Assembly: GCA_038363005.1 (NCBI GenBank) | Contig: JBBQBI010000013.1 | Span: 1 to 64,000, forward strand | DNA length: 64,000 bases | Direction: 5' to 3' | Origin: JAKOWB01 sp038363005 | Lineage (GTDB): Bacteria > Pseudomonadota > Alphaproteobacteria > Kiloniellales > JACOMY01 | Made by a program: the position numbers and the translations under genes | Part shown: positions 48,353-56,695 of the stretch, in pieces | Numbering within the stretch: the stretch's first letter is position 1 | How the letters are laid out: every line of letters begins with the position of its first letter | Notes under the pieces: generated by a model | What the model saw: only the letters and a program-made list of their open reading frames with translations | Told to the model about the DNA's origin: nothing | Databases searched by the model: none

Positions 48353-48967
48353 ATGGCCAAAGGTGCTTCGCCCAAGGGGCTTCCGAGTCGCGAAGCGGCC
48401 CTGTCCGCGGTCGAGACCCTGATCCGCTTCGCCGGCGACGACCCGCAGCGCGAAGGCCTGCTGGGGACGCCGGACCGCGTCATCCGCTCCTACGAGGACC
48501 ACTTCTCCGGCTACGCGGTCGACCCGGTGGAGCTGCTGTCGCGCACCTTCGAGGAGGTCGACGGCTATGACGAGATGGTGCTGCTGCGCGACATCCGCTT
48601 CGAGTCGCACTGCGAGCACCACATGCTGCCGATCATCGGCCGGGTGCACATCGGCTACCTGCCGAAGAAGCGCGTGGTCGGCATTTCCAAGCTGGCCCGC
48701 GTGGTCGACGCCTTTGCCCGCCGCCTGCAGATCCAGGAGAAGATGACGGCGCAGATCGCCAACGCCATCGCCGAGGTGCTGGACCCCAAGGGGGTCGGCG
48801 TGGTGGTCGAGGCGGCGCACCAGTGCATGACCACGCGCGGCGTCCACAAGCCGGGCGTCACCATGGTGACCAGCCGCATGCTGGGCCTGTTCCGCTCCTC
48901 GCCCTCGACGCGGCGCGAATTCCTGGCCCTGCTGGGCCACGATCGCCACGCGCTGCAGAACAGCTGA
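48353..48967 (+). CDS. folE: GTP cyclohydrolase I
   Basis: This 204-residue enzyme makes 7,8-dihydroneopterin triphosphate from GTP, the first step of folate and pterin synthesis. The zinc and active-site motif is FESHCEHHMLPI, followed by HIGYLPKKRVVGISKLAR and AHQCMTTRGVHKPG with the second zinc Cys. The length is usual. AAGGAGCAG precedes the ATG. Confidence 0.95.
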   Translation: MAKGASPKGLPSREAALSAVETLIRFAGDDPQREGLLGTPDRVIRSYEDHFSGYAVDPVELLSRTFEEVDGYDEMVLLRDIRFESHCEHHMLPIIGRVHIGYLPKKRVVGISKLARVVDAFARRLQIQEKMTAQIANAIAEVLDPKGVGVVVEAAHQCMTTRGVHKPGVTMVTSRMLGLFRSSPSTRREFLALLGHDRHALQNS

Positions 48968-48994
48968 CGCCAAGGCCCCGCGGGCGCCGCCGGC

Positions 48995-50443
48995 ATGCTC
49001 GACCTCCGCCCCGTCTTCTCGATCGCCGGTGCGCTGCTGGCGATCCTGGCCGTGGCCATGCTGGTGCCGACCGCGCTCGACCTCGCCACCGGCTCGCCCG
49101 ACTGGCAGGCATTCGCCGCCGCCGCCGCGGTCACGCTCTTCGTCGGCGTCGCCCTGCTGCTGGCCAACCGCGATGTCGGCTGGCGCGGCTTCGGGCTGCG
49201 CCAGGGCTTTCTGATCGCCAACATCTCCTGGATCCTGGTGGCGCTGTTCGGCGCCCTGCCCTTCGTCTTCGCCCACCCCGGCCTTGGCTTCACCGACGCG
49301 GTCTTCGAATCCATGTCGGGCATCACCACGACCGGGGCAACGGTCATGGAGGGCCTGGACAAGATGGCGCCGGGCATCCTCATCTGGCGTGCCATCCTCA
49401 ACTGGTTGGGCGGCATCGGTATCATCGTGATGGCGCTGGCGGTGCTGCCGATCCTGCAGGTCGGCGGCATGCAGCTGTTTCGCGTCGAGGCCTTCGCCGC
49501 CGAGCAGGTGTTGCCGCGCGCCGCCGAGATCGGCGCCGGCGTGGCGGTGGTCTATGTCGTGCTGACGGCCCTGGGCGCCATCGGCCTCTGGGCCGTCGGT
49601 ATGAATCCCTTCGACGCCGTGGCGCATGCCATGTCGGCGATCTCCACCGGCGGCTTCTCGACGCACGACAGCTCCATCGCGATCTATGGCTCGGCCAGCA
49701 TCGAGGCGGTGCTGGCGCTGCTGATGCTGGTCGGCGCCATGCCCTTCGTGGTCTTCCTGCGCGCCGCCAACGGCAACCCGCTGGCGATCCTGCGCGACGG
49801 CCAGGTGCGCTGGCTGCTCGGCCTGCTGCTCGTCGCCGCGCTGATGATCGCGGTCTGGCTGGTGACCCACCACCTCTATGCCGGCGGTACGGCGCTGCGC
49901 ACCAGCCTCTTCGCCACCATCTCGATGATGACCGGCACCGGCTTCCTGACCGAGGATCCGACGCACTGGGGCGGCTTCCCCACCGCGGTGCTGCTGTTGT
50001 TGATGTTCGTCGGCGGTGGCGCCGGCTCGACCACCAGCGGCGTCAAGATCTTCCGCGTGCAGGTCTTCATCTCCATCGCCCAGGCGCAGCTGCGCCGCCT
50101 GACGCAGCCGCACGGCGTCTTCATCGCCTACTTCAACCGCCGGCCGGTGCCGGACGAAGTCAGCGACCAGGTCATCGGCTTCTTCTTCCTCTATGGCCTG
50201 GCCTACATCGTGCTGGCCGCCGGCCTCGGAATCATGGGCCTGGACTTCACCACCGCGCTGTCGGCCGCCGCCAGCGCGCTGGCCAATGTCGGGCCCGGGC
50301 TGGGCGATCCGCTGGTTGCCGCCGGCAACTTCAGCGACCTGCCGGGCCTCGCCAAGTGGTGGCTGGTCGGCGGCATGCTGCTGGGCCGCCTCGAGCTCTT
50401 GACCCTGGTGGTACTGCTGACCCGCAGCTTCTGGCGCGGCTAG
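48995..50443 (+). CDS. trkH: TrkH-family potassium uptake protein
   Basis: This 482-residue K+ channel-like transporter subunit has four pore repeats with selectivity glycines: SGITTTGATV, STGGFSTHD, MTGTGFLTED and ANVGPGLGD. About eight membrane and four re-entrant helices are visible. TrkH needs a TrkA-type regulator, which is not in the window. It is followed by the argE-like gene after 11 bp. Confidence 0.93.
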   Translation: MLDLRPVFSIAGALLAILAVAMLVPTALDLATGSPDWQAFAAAAAVTLFVGVALLLANRDVGWRGFGLRQGFLIANISWILVALFGALPFVFAHPGLGFTDAVFESMSGITTTGATVMEGLDKMAPGILIWRAILNWLGGIGIIVMALAVLPILQVGGMQLFRVEAFAAEQVLPRAAEIGAGVAVVYVVLTALGAIGLWAVGMNPFDAVAHAMSAISTGGFSTHDSSIAIYGSASIEAVLALLMLVGAMPFVVFLRAANGNPLAILRDGQVRWLLGLLLVAALMIAVWLVTHHLYAGGTALRTSLFATISMMTGTGFLTEDPTHWGGFPTAVLLLLMFVGGGAGSTTSGVKIFRVQVFISIAQAQLRRLTQPHGVFIAYFNRRPVPDEVSDQVIGFFFLYGLAYIVLAAGLGIMGLDFTTALSAAASALANVGPGLGDPLVAAGNFSDLPGLAKWWLVGGMLLGRLELLTLVVLLTRSFWRG

Positions 50444-50454
50444 GAGACAGCCCG

Positions 50455-51624
50455 ATGAGCAAGCCCCGCTACAGCCCGCGCGAGATGCTGGCCCGCCTGG
50501 TCGCCTTCGACACCACTTCGGCGCTCAGCAACCTGGCGCTGATCGAGTTCGTCGAGGATTACCTCGATGCCTGGGGCGTGCCGCACCGGCGGGTGCCCGA
50601 TGCCACCGGGCAGAAGGCCAACCTGCTGGCCACGGTGGGCGGCGACGCGCCGGGCGGCGTGGTGCTGTCCGGCCACAGCGACGTGGTGCCGGTCGCCGGC
50701 CAGCCCTGGAGCAGCGATCCCTTCGCCCTGGTGGAGCGCGACGGCAAGCTGTTCGGCCGCGGCACCTGCGACATGAAGGCCTTCCTGGCCATCGGCCTGG
50801 CGCTGCTGCCGGAGATGCTGGCGCGACCGCTGACCGCGCCGCTGCACTTCGCCATCTCCTACGACGAGGAGGTCGGCTGCCTGGGTGTAGGCCGCATGAT
50901 CGAGACCATGGTGCACGAACTGCCGCGCCCGCGCGCGGTAATCATCGGCGAGCCCAGCGAGATGCAGATCGTCAACGCCCACAAGGGCATCACCTCGCAC
51001 TACGTGCGCATCCGCGGCCACGAGGTGCACTCCAGCCAGCCGCACCGCGGCGCCAACGCCAACATCGCCGCCGGTCGGCTGATCAACAGGCTTTATGAGA
51101 TGGCGGTGGAGCGCGAAGCCGCGCCCTTCGCCGACAGCGGCTTCCAGCCGCCCTACACCACCTTCAACGTCGGCGTGATCCATGGTGGCACGGCTTCCAA
51201 CATCGTGCCGCGCGACTGCTGGTTCGTCTTCGAGTACCGCGTCCACCCTGGCGACAGAGGCCAGGCGATCTTGCAGGCGTTCGTCAGCTACTGCCACGGC
51301 ACGGTGGAGCCCTGGCTGAAGCGCCACGCGCCCGACGCCTCGATCGCCATCGAGGAGCGCGCCTCGGTGCCACCGCTACTGCCGGAATCGGACGGCGCGG
51401 CCGAGGCGCTGGTGCGCCACCTGTCGGGCGCCAACCGCGCCAGCGTGGTGTCCTATGCCACAGAGGGCGGTCAATTCCAGCAGGCCGGCTTCTCCACCGT
51501 GATCTGCGGTCCCGGCTCGATCGACCAGGCGCACCAGCCGGACGAATTCATCTCGCTGGCGCAGCTTGAGGCCGGCACCGCCTTCCAGCGCCGCCTGATC
51601 GACTGGGCGCGGAGCGCGGCCTGA
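50455..51624 (+). CDS. argE: Acetylornithine deacetylase (ArgE-type M20 peptidase family)
   Basis: This 389-residue dinuclear zinc hydrolase is of the M20 family. The metal site shows in LSGHSDVVPVAG, RGTCDMKAF and YDEEVGCLG (the catalytic Glu pair), with an M20 dimerisation domain between. The ArgE subgroup converts N-acetylornithine to ornithine, and the arginine genes argF and argD lie only 3-5 kb away. A different acyl-amino-acid substrate cannot be excluded. GGAG precedes the ATG. Confidence 0.85.
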   Translation: MSKPRYSPREMLARLVAFDTTSALSNLALIEFVEDYLDAWGVPHRRVPDATGQKANLLATVGGDAPGGVVLSGHSDVVPVAGQPWSSDPFALVERDGKLFGRGTCDMKAFLAIGLALLPEMLARPLTAPLHFAISYDEEVGCLGVGRMIETMVHELPRPRAVIIGEPSEMQIVNAHKGITSHYVRIRGHEVHSSQPHRGANANIAAGRLINRLYEMAVEREAAPFADSGFQPPYTTFNVGVIHGGTASNIVPRDCWFVFEYRVHPGDRGQAILQAFVSYCHGTVEPWLKRHAPDASIAIEERASVPPLLPESDGAAEALVRHLSGANRASVVSYATEGGQFQQAGFSTVICGPGSIDQAHQPDEFISLAQLEAGTAFQRRLIDWARSAA

Positions 51625-51687
51625 TTCTGGCTTTACCCAGCGCGGCCAATTGGCTTTCCTCTCGCCTTGGGTTGCGAGGGGCAGGGG

Positions 51688-53427
51688 ATGACGGGGCACA
51701 CCGAAGGAACGGTCCGCTACGAGGCGCATGAGAAGCCACCGCAGGCGCTGTCCGCGGCGCTGGGTGCGCAAAGCGTGGCGCTGATCATTTCCGGCATCGT
51801 CTTCACGCCGGTCATCGTGCTGCGCGCCGGCAATGCCGACGCTGCCACCACTGCCTGGTCGATCTTCGCCGCGCTGCTGATCAGTGGCCTCACCACCATG
51901 CTGCAGGCGCGGCCGGTCTGGCGCATCGGCGCCGGCTATGTGCTCTTCATGGGCACGTCTGGCGCCTTCATCTCGGTCGGCATCGAGGCCTTGCTGCAAG
52001 GCGGCGCTGCGCTGCTGATGACGCTGATCGTTGTCTCCTCGCTGCTGCAGTTCCCTCTGGCGGCGAACCTGGGCCTGCTGCGCCGCATCGTGACGCCGAC
52101 CGTGGGCGGCACCTGCATCATGCTGATCGCCGTGACAGTCATGCCGATCGTCTTCCGCATGCTGCAGCAGGTCCCCGCGAGCGCCACCGCCGTCGATCCG
52201 CTGGGGGCGCCAGCCAGTGCGCTGTTGACCTTGCTGGTCATCCTCGGCGTCTCGCTGTTCGGCGCCCGGCGCTGGCGCCTCTGGTCACCGCTCTTCGGCC
52301 TACTCGCCGGCACTGCCCTGGCCATCGGCTTCGGGGTCTACGACGCCCAGCCGATCGGCGCCGCCGACTGGCTGGGCCTGCCCGACATCGCCTGGCCCGG
52401 ACTTGACCTCGGCTTCGGGCCGGCCTTCTGGGCGCTGCTGCCGGGCTTCCTCATCGTCACCGTGGTCGGCGCCATCGAGACCTTCGGCGACGGCATCGCC
52501 ATCCAGCGTGTCTCCTTCCGCAAGCCGCGGGCCGTGGACTTCCGCGCGGTGCAGGGCGCGGTCTATGCCGACGGCCTGGGCAACCTGCTTTCCGGCCTGG
52601 CCGGCACGCTGCCCAACACCACCTACTCGACCTCGATCTCGGTGGTGGAGATGACCGGCGTGGCGGCCCGGCGCGTCGCTATCTGGGGCGGTTTCTTCCT
52701 GGTGCTGCTGGCCTTCTCGCCCAAGGTCGCGGCGGTGCTGCTGGCGGTACCCAACCCGGTGGTGGCGGCCTACATCCTGGTGCTGCTGGTGATGCTCTTC
52801 ATGCACGGCCTGCAGCTGGCGCTGGAGGAGGGTGCCACCTTCGAAAGGTCGCTGGTGGTGGGCATGAGCCTGTGGCTCGGCATCGGCTTCCAGGACAAGG
52901 TCGTCTTCTATGACCTGCTACCGGGCTGGGCAGCCTCGCTGCTGAGCAACGGCATGACCACTGGCACGCTGGTCGCGGTGCTGATGACCCTGATGCTTCG
53001 GCTCAAGGGCGGCCGGCGCGAGCGACTGCAAGCGCGGCTGGAGACGGCCGCGCTGCCGGCGGTGCAAGGCTTCCTGCAGGGCGTGGCCCGGGCCGCCGGC
53101 TGGGACCGCGCCGCAAGCCACCGGCTGCAGCTCGCCGCCGAGGAGACGCTGCTGGTGATGCTGGAGCACAGCCCGCCCGGCGCGGCGCCGCGACAGCTGC
53201 GCATCGAGGCGCGGCGCGACGCGGCGCTGATCGAGCTCGACATCGTGGTGGGGCCGCTTGGCGCCAATCTCTCCGACGCGCTGGCCGAGGTGACGGCAGC
53301 CGGCGAGACGCCGAGCGAGGACGCCTTGTCCTTCCGCATCCTGCGCTCCATCGTCGAGGAGATGCGGCATCAGCAGTATCACGGCATCGACTTCATCACG
53401 CTGACGGTCAGCAGCCGGCCGCTGTGA
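51688..53427 (+). CDS. NCS2 (uracil/xanthine) permease fused to a degenerate GHKL/RsbW-like domain
   Basis: This 579-residue protein. Residues 20-438 are a 14-helix NCS2 nucleobase permease, with the key acidic residue in AIETFGDG (Glu264) and the unwound segment TLPNTTYSTSISVVEMTG. There the second substrate Glu of UraA-like carriers is replaced by Thr. Residues 455-575 resemble the ATPase domain of anti-sigma kinases (helix HRLQLAAEETLLVML, then strands QLRIEARRDAALIELDI and a last helix FRILRSIVEEMRHQQYHG). The N-box Asn and the DxGxG box are missing, so ATP binding is doubtful. ATG at 51688 has GAGGGG eight bases upstream. Confidence 0.85.
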   Translation: MTGHTEGTVRYEAHEKPPQALSAALGAQSVALIISGIVFTPVIVLRAGNADAATTAWSIFAALLISGLTTMLQARPVWRIGAGYVLFMGTSGAFISVGIEALLQGGAALLMTLIVVSSLLQFPLAANLGLLRRIVTPTVGGTCIMLIAVTVMPIVFRMLQQVPASATAVDPLGAPASALLTLLVILGVSLFGARRWRLWSPLFGLLAGTALAIGFGVYDAQPIGAADWLGLPDIAWPGLDLGFGPAFWALLPGFLIVTVVGAIETFGDGIAIQRVSFRKPRAVDFRAVQGAVYADGLGNLLSGLAGTLPNTTYSTSISVVEMTGVAARRVAIWGGFFLVLLAFSPKVAAVLLAVPNPVVAAYILVLLVMLFMHGLQLALEEGATFERSLVVGMSLWLGIGFQDKVVFYDLLPGWAASLLSNGMTTGTLVAVLMTLMLRLKGGRRERLQARLETAALPAVQGFLQGVARAAGWDRAASHRLQLAAEETLLVMLEHSPPGAAPRQLRIEARRDAALIELDIVVGPLGANLSDALAEVTAAGETPSEDALSFRILRSIVEEMRHQQYHGIDFITLTVSSRPL

Positions 53428-53443
53428 CGGCCGCGGCAACGCC

Positions 53444-54385
53444 TCAGCGCTTCAGCGCGGCGACGTCATCGGGCGTGAAGTCATAGGCGCGGTTGCAGAA
53501 CTGGCAGGTGACGGTGATCCTGCCGTCGACCGTCATCTCCTGCAGCTCCTCGCCGGTCAGCGAGGCCAGCACCGGCTCGATGCGGGCACGCGAGCAGCGG
53601 CAGGCGGCGGCCAGCGCGCGCGGCGGCTGCAGCTCCAGCCCCTCTTCATGGAACAGCCGCCACAGCAGGCGGTCGGACTCCAGCAGCGGGTCCAGCAGCT
53701 CGGCGTCGGTCAAGGTCGCCATCAGGATGGTGGCGCGGCGCCACCCCTCCTGCCGCGCCTCGTCGAGCGCCACCTCGTCGCTGCCGCTGACACCGGGATG
53801 TTCGCTGGCCGGCAGGCGCTGCAGAATCAGCGCGGCGGCGCGCCATCTGCCCTCGACCTGTTGCGCGGCGACGTGGATGGCGGTCGGCAGCTGCTCGCTC
53901 TGGCGGAAGTAGTGCAGGAAGCAGTCACTGAGGTTCTGGCCCTCCAGCGCGACGATGCCCTGGTAGCGCTGCGAGACCTCTTGCTGCTCGACCGTGAAGG
54001 CCAGGTAGCCGGCACCGCAGAGTCGCGGCAGCGAAGGCGCCGGCTCGCGCTCCAGCAGCTTCGCCACGACGTCGTGTTTGACCTCGGCATAGGCCCGCAG
54101 GCTGCCGGCGCTGGTCAGGTCGGCCACCATCAGGCGCACCGCGCCGTCGCCCTTGGTCTGGATGGTGAAGATGCCGTCGAACTTCATCAGCGAGCCAAGG
54201 CCGCCGGTCAGCACCAGCAGCTCGGCCAGCAGCCGCGCCACTGGCCCTTCGTAGGCATGGCGCGTCAGGATCTCGTCGGCGGCGGCGCCCAGGCGCACCA
54301 GCCGCCCGCGCACCCCGGCGGAGGGCAACAGGAAGGGCAGCACCGCGTCATCTGACGGCGCGGCGGCGGACGTCGGCGAGGTCAC
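53444..54385 (-). CDS. hslO: Redox-regulated chaperone Hsp33
   Basis: This 313-residue chaperone is switched on by oxidation of a zinc-binding Cys cluster. The C-terminus has the CxC (ACRCSRARI) and CxxC (CQFCNRAY) pairs. Middle blocks LLAELLVLTGGLGSLMKFDGIFTIQTKGDG and the QQVEG region are family sequence. GTG at 54385 overlaps the argF stop (GTGA), so it is cotranslated. Its stop is 16 bp from the stop of the NCS2 gene on the other strand. Confidence 0.93.
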   Translation of the reverse strand: MTSPTSAAAPSDDAVLPFLLPSAGVRGRLVRLGAAADEILTRHAYEGPVARLLAELLVLTGGLGSLMKFDGIFTIQTKGDGAVRLMVADLTSAGSLRAYAEVKHDVVAKLLEREPAPSLPRLCGAGYLAFTVEQQEVSQRYQGIVALEGQNLSDCFLHYFRQSEQLPTAIHVAAQQVEGRWRAAALILQRLPASEHPGVSGSDEVALDEARQEGWRRATILMATLTDAELLDPLLESDRLLWRLFHEEGLELQPPRALAAACRCSRARIEPVLASLTGEELQEMTVDGRITVTCQFCNRAYDFTPDDVAALKR

Positions 54386-55317
54386 AGTCCGAGGCACCAG
54401 GCGAGGATGCCCTTCTGCGCGTGCAGCCGGTTCTCCGCTTCGTCCCACACCACCGACTGCGGCCCGTCCATCACCGCGGCCGAGACCTCCTTGCCGCGAT
54501 AGGCCGGCAGGCAGTGCATGAAGACGGCGCCCGGCGCGGCCTGGCGCATGACGTCGGCGTTGACCTGATAGGGCGCCAGCTCCTTGGCGCGACGCTCGCT
54601 GTCGCCGACGTCGTCGCCCATCGAAACCCAGGTATCGGTGACCACGCAGTCGGCGCCGGTGACCGCTTCGCTGACTTTGTGGGTGACCAGCACCTGGCCG
54701 CCCTCGGCCTTGGCCCAGCCCAGCACCTGGCCGCTCGGCACCAGGCTCTCCGGGCAAGCCAGCTTGAGCTGGAAGCCGAAGCGCGTGGCAGCGTGAATCC
54801 ACGAGGCCGCCATGTTGTTGCCGTCGCCGACCCAGGCCACCGTCTTGCCGGCGATGGCGCCGCAGTGCTCCTCGAAGGTCATGACATCGGCCATCAGCTG
54901 GCAGGGATGCGTGCGGTCGGTCAGGCCGTTGATCACCGGCACGGTGGCATAGTCGGCCAGCTCCAGCAGCTTCTCCTCGCGCGTGGTGCGAATCATGATG
55001 GCGTCGACGTAGCGCGACAGCACGCGCGCCGTATCGGCCACGGTCTCGCCGCGGCCGATCTGGGTGCCCGAGGGCTCCAACACTACGGCCTGGCCGCCGA
55101 GCTGCTGGATGCCGACCTCGAAGGACACGCGGGTGCGCGTCGAGGGCTTCTCGAAGATCAGCGCGATGGCCTTGCCGGCCAGCGGCTTCTCCACGCCACC
55201 GACGACCTCACCACGCTTGAAAGCCTTGCCGCGCTCCAGGATCTCCCGCAGCGTCTTGGGGTCGAGGCGATCAAGGTCGAGGAAGTGATTCGGGCGGGAC
55301 TTCTGCTCCCCACCCAT
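54382..55317 (-). CDS. argF: Ornithine carbamoyltransferase
   Basis: This 311-residue enzyme makes citrulline from ornithine and carbamoyl phosphate. Carbamoyl-phosphate motif STRTRVSFE, HPCQLMAD, ornithine loop MGDD and HCLPAYRGKEV are all intact. Its ATG overlaps the argD stop by one base (TGATG), and its stop overlaps the hslO start. It is the second gene of an argD-argF-hslO operon. Confidence 0.96.
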   Translation of the reverse strand: MGGEQKSRPNHFLDLDRLDPKTLREILERGKAFKRGEVVGGVEKPLAGKAIALIFEKPSTRTRVSFEVGIQQLGGQAVVLEPSGTQIGRGETVADTARVLSRYVDAIMIRTTREEKLLELADYATVPVINGLTDRTHPCQLMADVMTFEEHCGAIAGKTVAWVGDGNNMAASWIHAATRFGFQLKLACPESLVPSGQVLGWAKAEGGQVLVTHKVSEAVTGADCVVTDTWVSMGDDVGDSERRAKELAPYQVNADVMRQAAPGAVFMHCLPAYRGKEVSAAVMDGPQSVVWDEAENRLHAQKGILAWCLGL

Positions 55318-56510
55318 CAAGCCGCCCCCTTGAGCTTTTCGGCAGCATAGGCGGTGGCGACCTTGTCGATGATGGCCACCGCCTCGCCGATCTCGGCTTC
55401 GCCGATGACCAGCGGCGGCACGATGCGGATGACGTTCTCGCCGGCGGTGACGGTGAGCAGCCCGGCCTGGCGCAGCATGACCTGCAGTTCGCCGGCCGGC
55501 GGCTCGCACTTCAGGCCCAGGATCAGGCCCTGGCCACGTGCCTCGGTGAAGATCTTCGGATGGCGGCGCACCAGCTCTTCCAGCTTGCCCTTGAGCAGCC
55601 GGCCGTTGCGCTCCACCCCGGCAAGGAAGCCGTCGGCCAGCAGCACGTCGAGCACCGCGTTGCCCACCGCCATGGCCAGCGGGTTGCCGCCATAGGTCGA
55701 GCCATGCGTGCCGGCGGTCATGCCGGCGCAGGCCTTGTCGGTGGCCAGGCAGGCGCCCAGCGGGAAGCCGCCGCCGATGCCCTTGGCCGTCGCCAGCACG
55801 TCCGGCGTGATGCCGGCCCATTCGTGGGCGAAGAGCTTGCCGGTGCGGCCCATGCCACACTGCACCTCGTCGAAGAACAGCAGCAGGCCGAACTCGTCGC
55901 AGATCTGGCGCAGCGCCTTGAGGTAGTCGAGCGAGCCGGCGCGGATGCCGCCCTCGCCCTGGATCGGCTCCACCAGGATCGCCGCGGTCTCGTCGTCGAT
56001 CGCCGCGCGCATCTCGTTCAGGTTGTTGAAAGCAACATGCACGAAGCCCGGCACGTCCGGCGCGAAGCCGGCCAGGTACTTCGGATTGCCGGCCGCGGCC
56101 AGCGCCGTCAGCGTGCGGCCATGGAAGGCGCCGTTGGCGCCGATGATCTTCCAGCGGCCGGGATTGCCGGTGTCGTCGTGATACTTGCGAACGACCTTGA
56201 TGCCGCACTCGATGGCCTCGGCGCCGGAGTTGCCGAAGAACACCTTGTCGGCGAAGGAGGCGGCGCAGAGCCGCGTGGCCAGCGTCTCGCCCTCCGGAAT
56301 CCGGTAGAGGTTGGAGACGTGCCAGAGCTTGCGGCCCTGCGCCTCCAGCGCCGCGACCAGGTGCGGATGGCTGTGGCCCAGCGAGTTCACCGCGATGCCG
56401 GCCGCGAAATCCAGATAACGTCGCCCGTCCGTGGAGATCAGATAAGCCCCCTCGCCACGATCGAAGGCGAGATCCGCGCGGTTGTAGGTCGGCATCAGCG
56501 CGCTGGTCAC
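55317..56510 (-). CDS. argD: Acetylornithine/succinyldiaminopimelate aminotransferase
   Basis: This 397-residue class III PLP aminotransferase acts in arginine and possibly lysine synthesis. The PLP lysine is in VLATAKGIGGGFPLGA, with AFHGRTLTALAAAG and FFDEVQCGMGRTGK. GTG at 56510 is the likely start, with AAAGGA nine bases upstream. An ATG five codons later is the alternative. It is the first gene of the operon with argF and hslO. Confidence 0.94.
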   Translation of the reverse strand: MTSALMPTYNRADLAFDRGEGAYLISTDGRRYLDFAAGIAVNSLGHSHPHLVAALEAQGRKLWHVSNLYRIPEGETLATRLCAASFADKVFFGNSGAEAIECGIKVVRKYHDDTGNPGRWKIIGANGAFHGRTLTALAAAGNPKYLAGFAPDVPGFVHVAFNNLNEMRAAIDDETAAILVEPIQGEGGIRAGSLDYLKALRQICDEFGLLLFFDEVQCGMGRTGKLFAHEWAGITPDVLATAKGIGGGFPLGACLATDKACAGMTAGTHGSTYGGNPLAMAVGNAVLDVLLADGFLAGVERNGRLLKGKLEELVRRHPKIFTEARGQGLILGLKCEPPAGELQVMLRQAGLLTVTAGENVIRIVPPLVIGEAEIGEAVAIIDKVATAYAAEKLKGAA

Positions 56511-56545
56511 GGAACAGGTCCTTTCAGTCAGACAGTCACGGTTCC

Positions 56546-56604
56546 GCCGGGAAGGCTTTCCCGGCCGGCCGGGGGATCAAAAGGGGAAAGGCCAGGCAAG
56601 TCAA
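56546..56604 (-). promoter_or_regulatory. Promoter and leader hairpin of argD-argF-hslO
   Basis: The minus strand has TTGACT (56604-56599) and TTTGAT (56581-56576) with a 17 bp spacer. Initiation near 56569 would be followed at once by the inverted repeat GCCGGGAA-AGCC-TTCCCGGC (56565-56546). The hairpin lies at the 5' end of the leader, where it could stabilise the mRNA or bind a regulator. Confidence 0.55.
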
Positions 56605-56695
56605 TGTTGCGGCACGCGCGCCTGGGTAACGCCGCCATCGCACCTCGCCCCGCCGCGCTGCCCGGTCCAGTGCTTGCAGTCCCGTTCCGGCGCCG

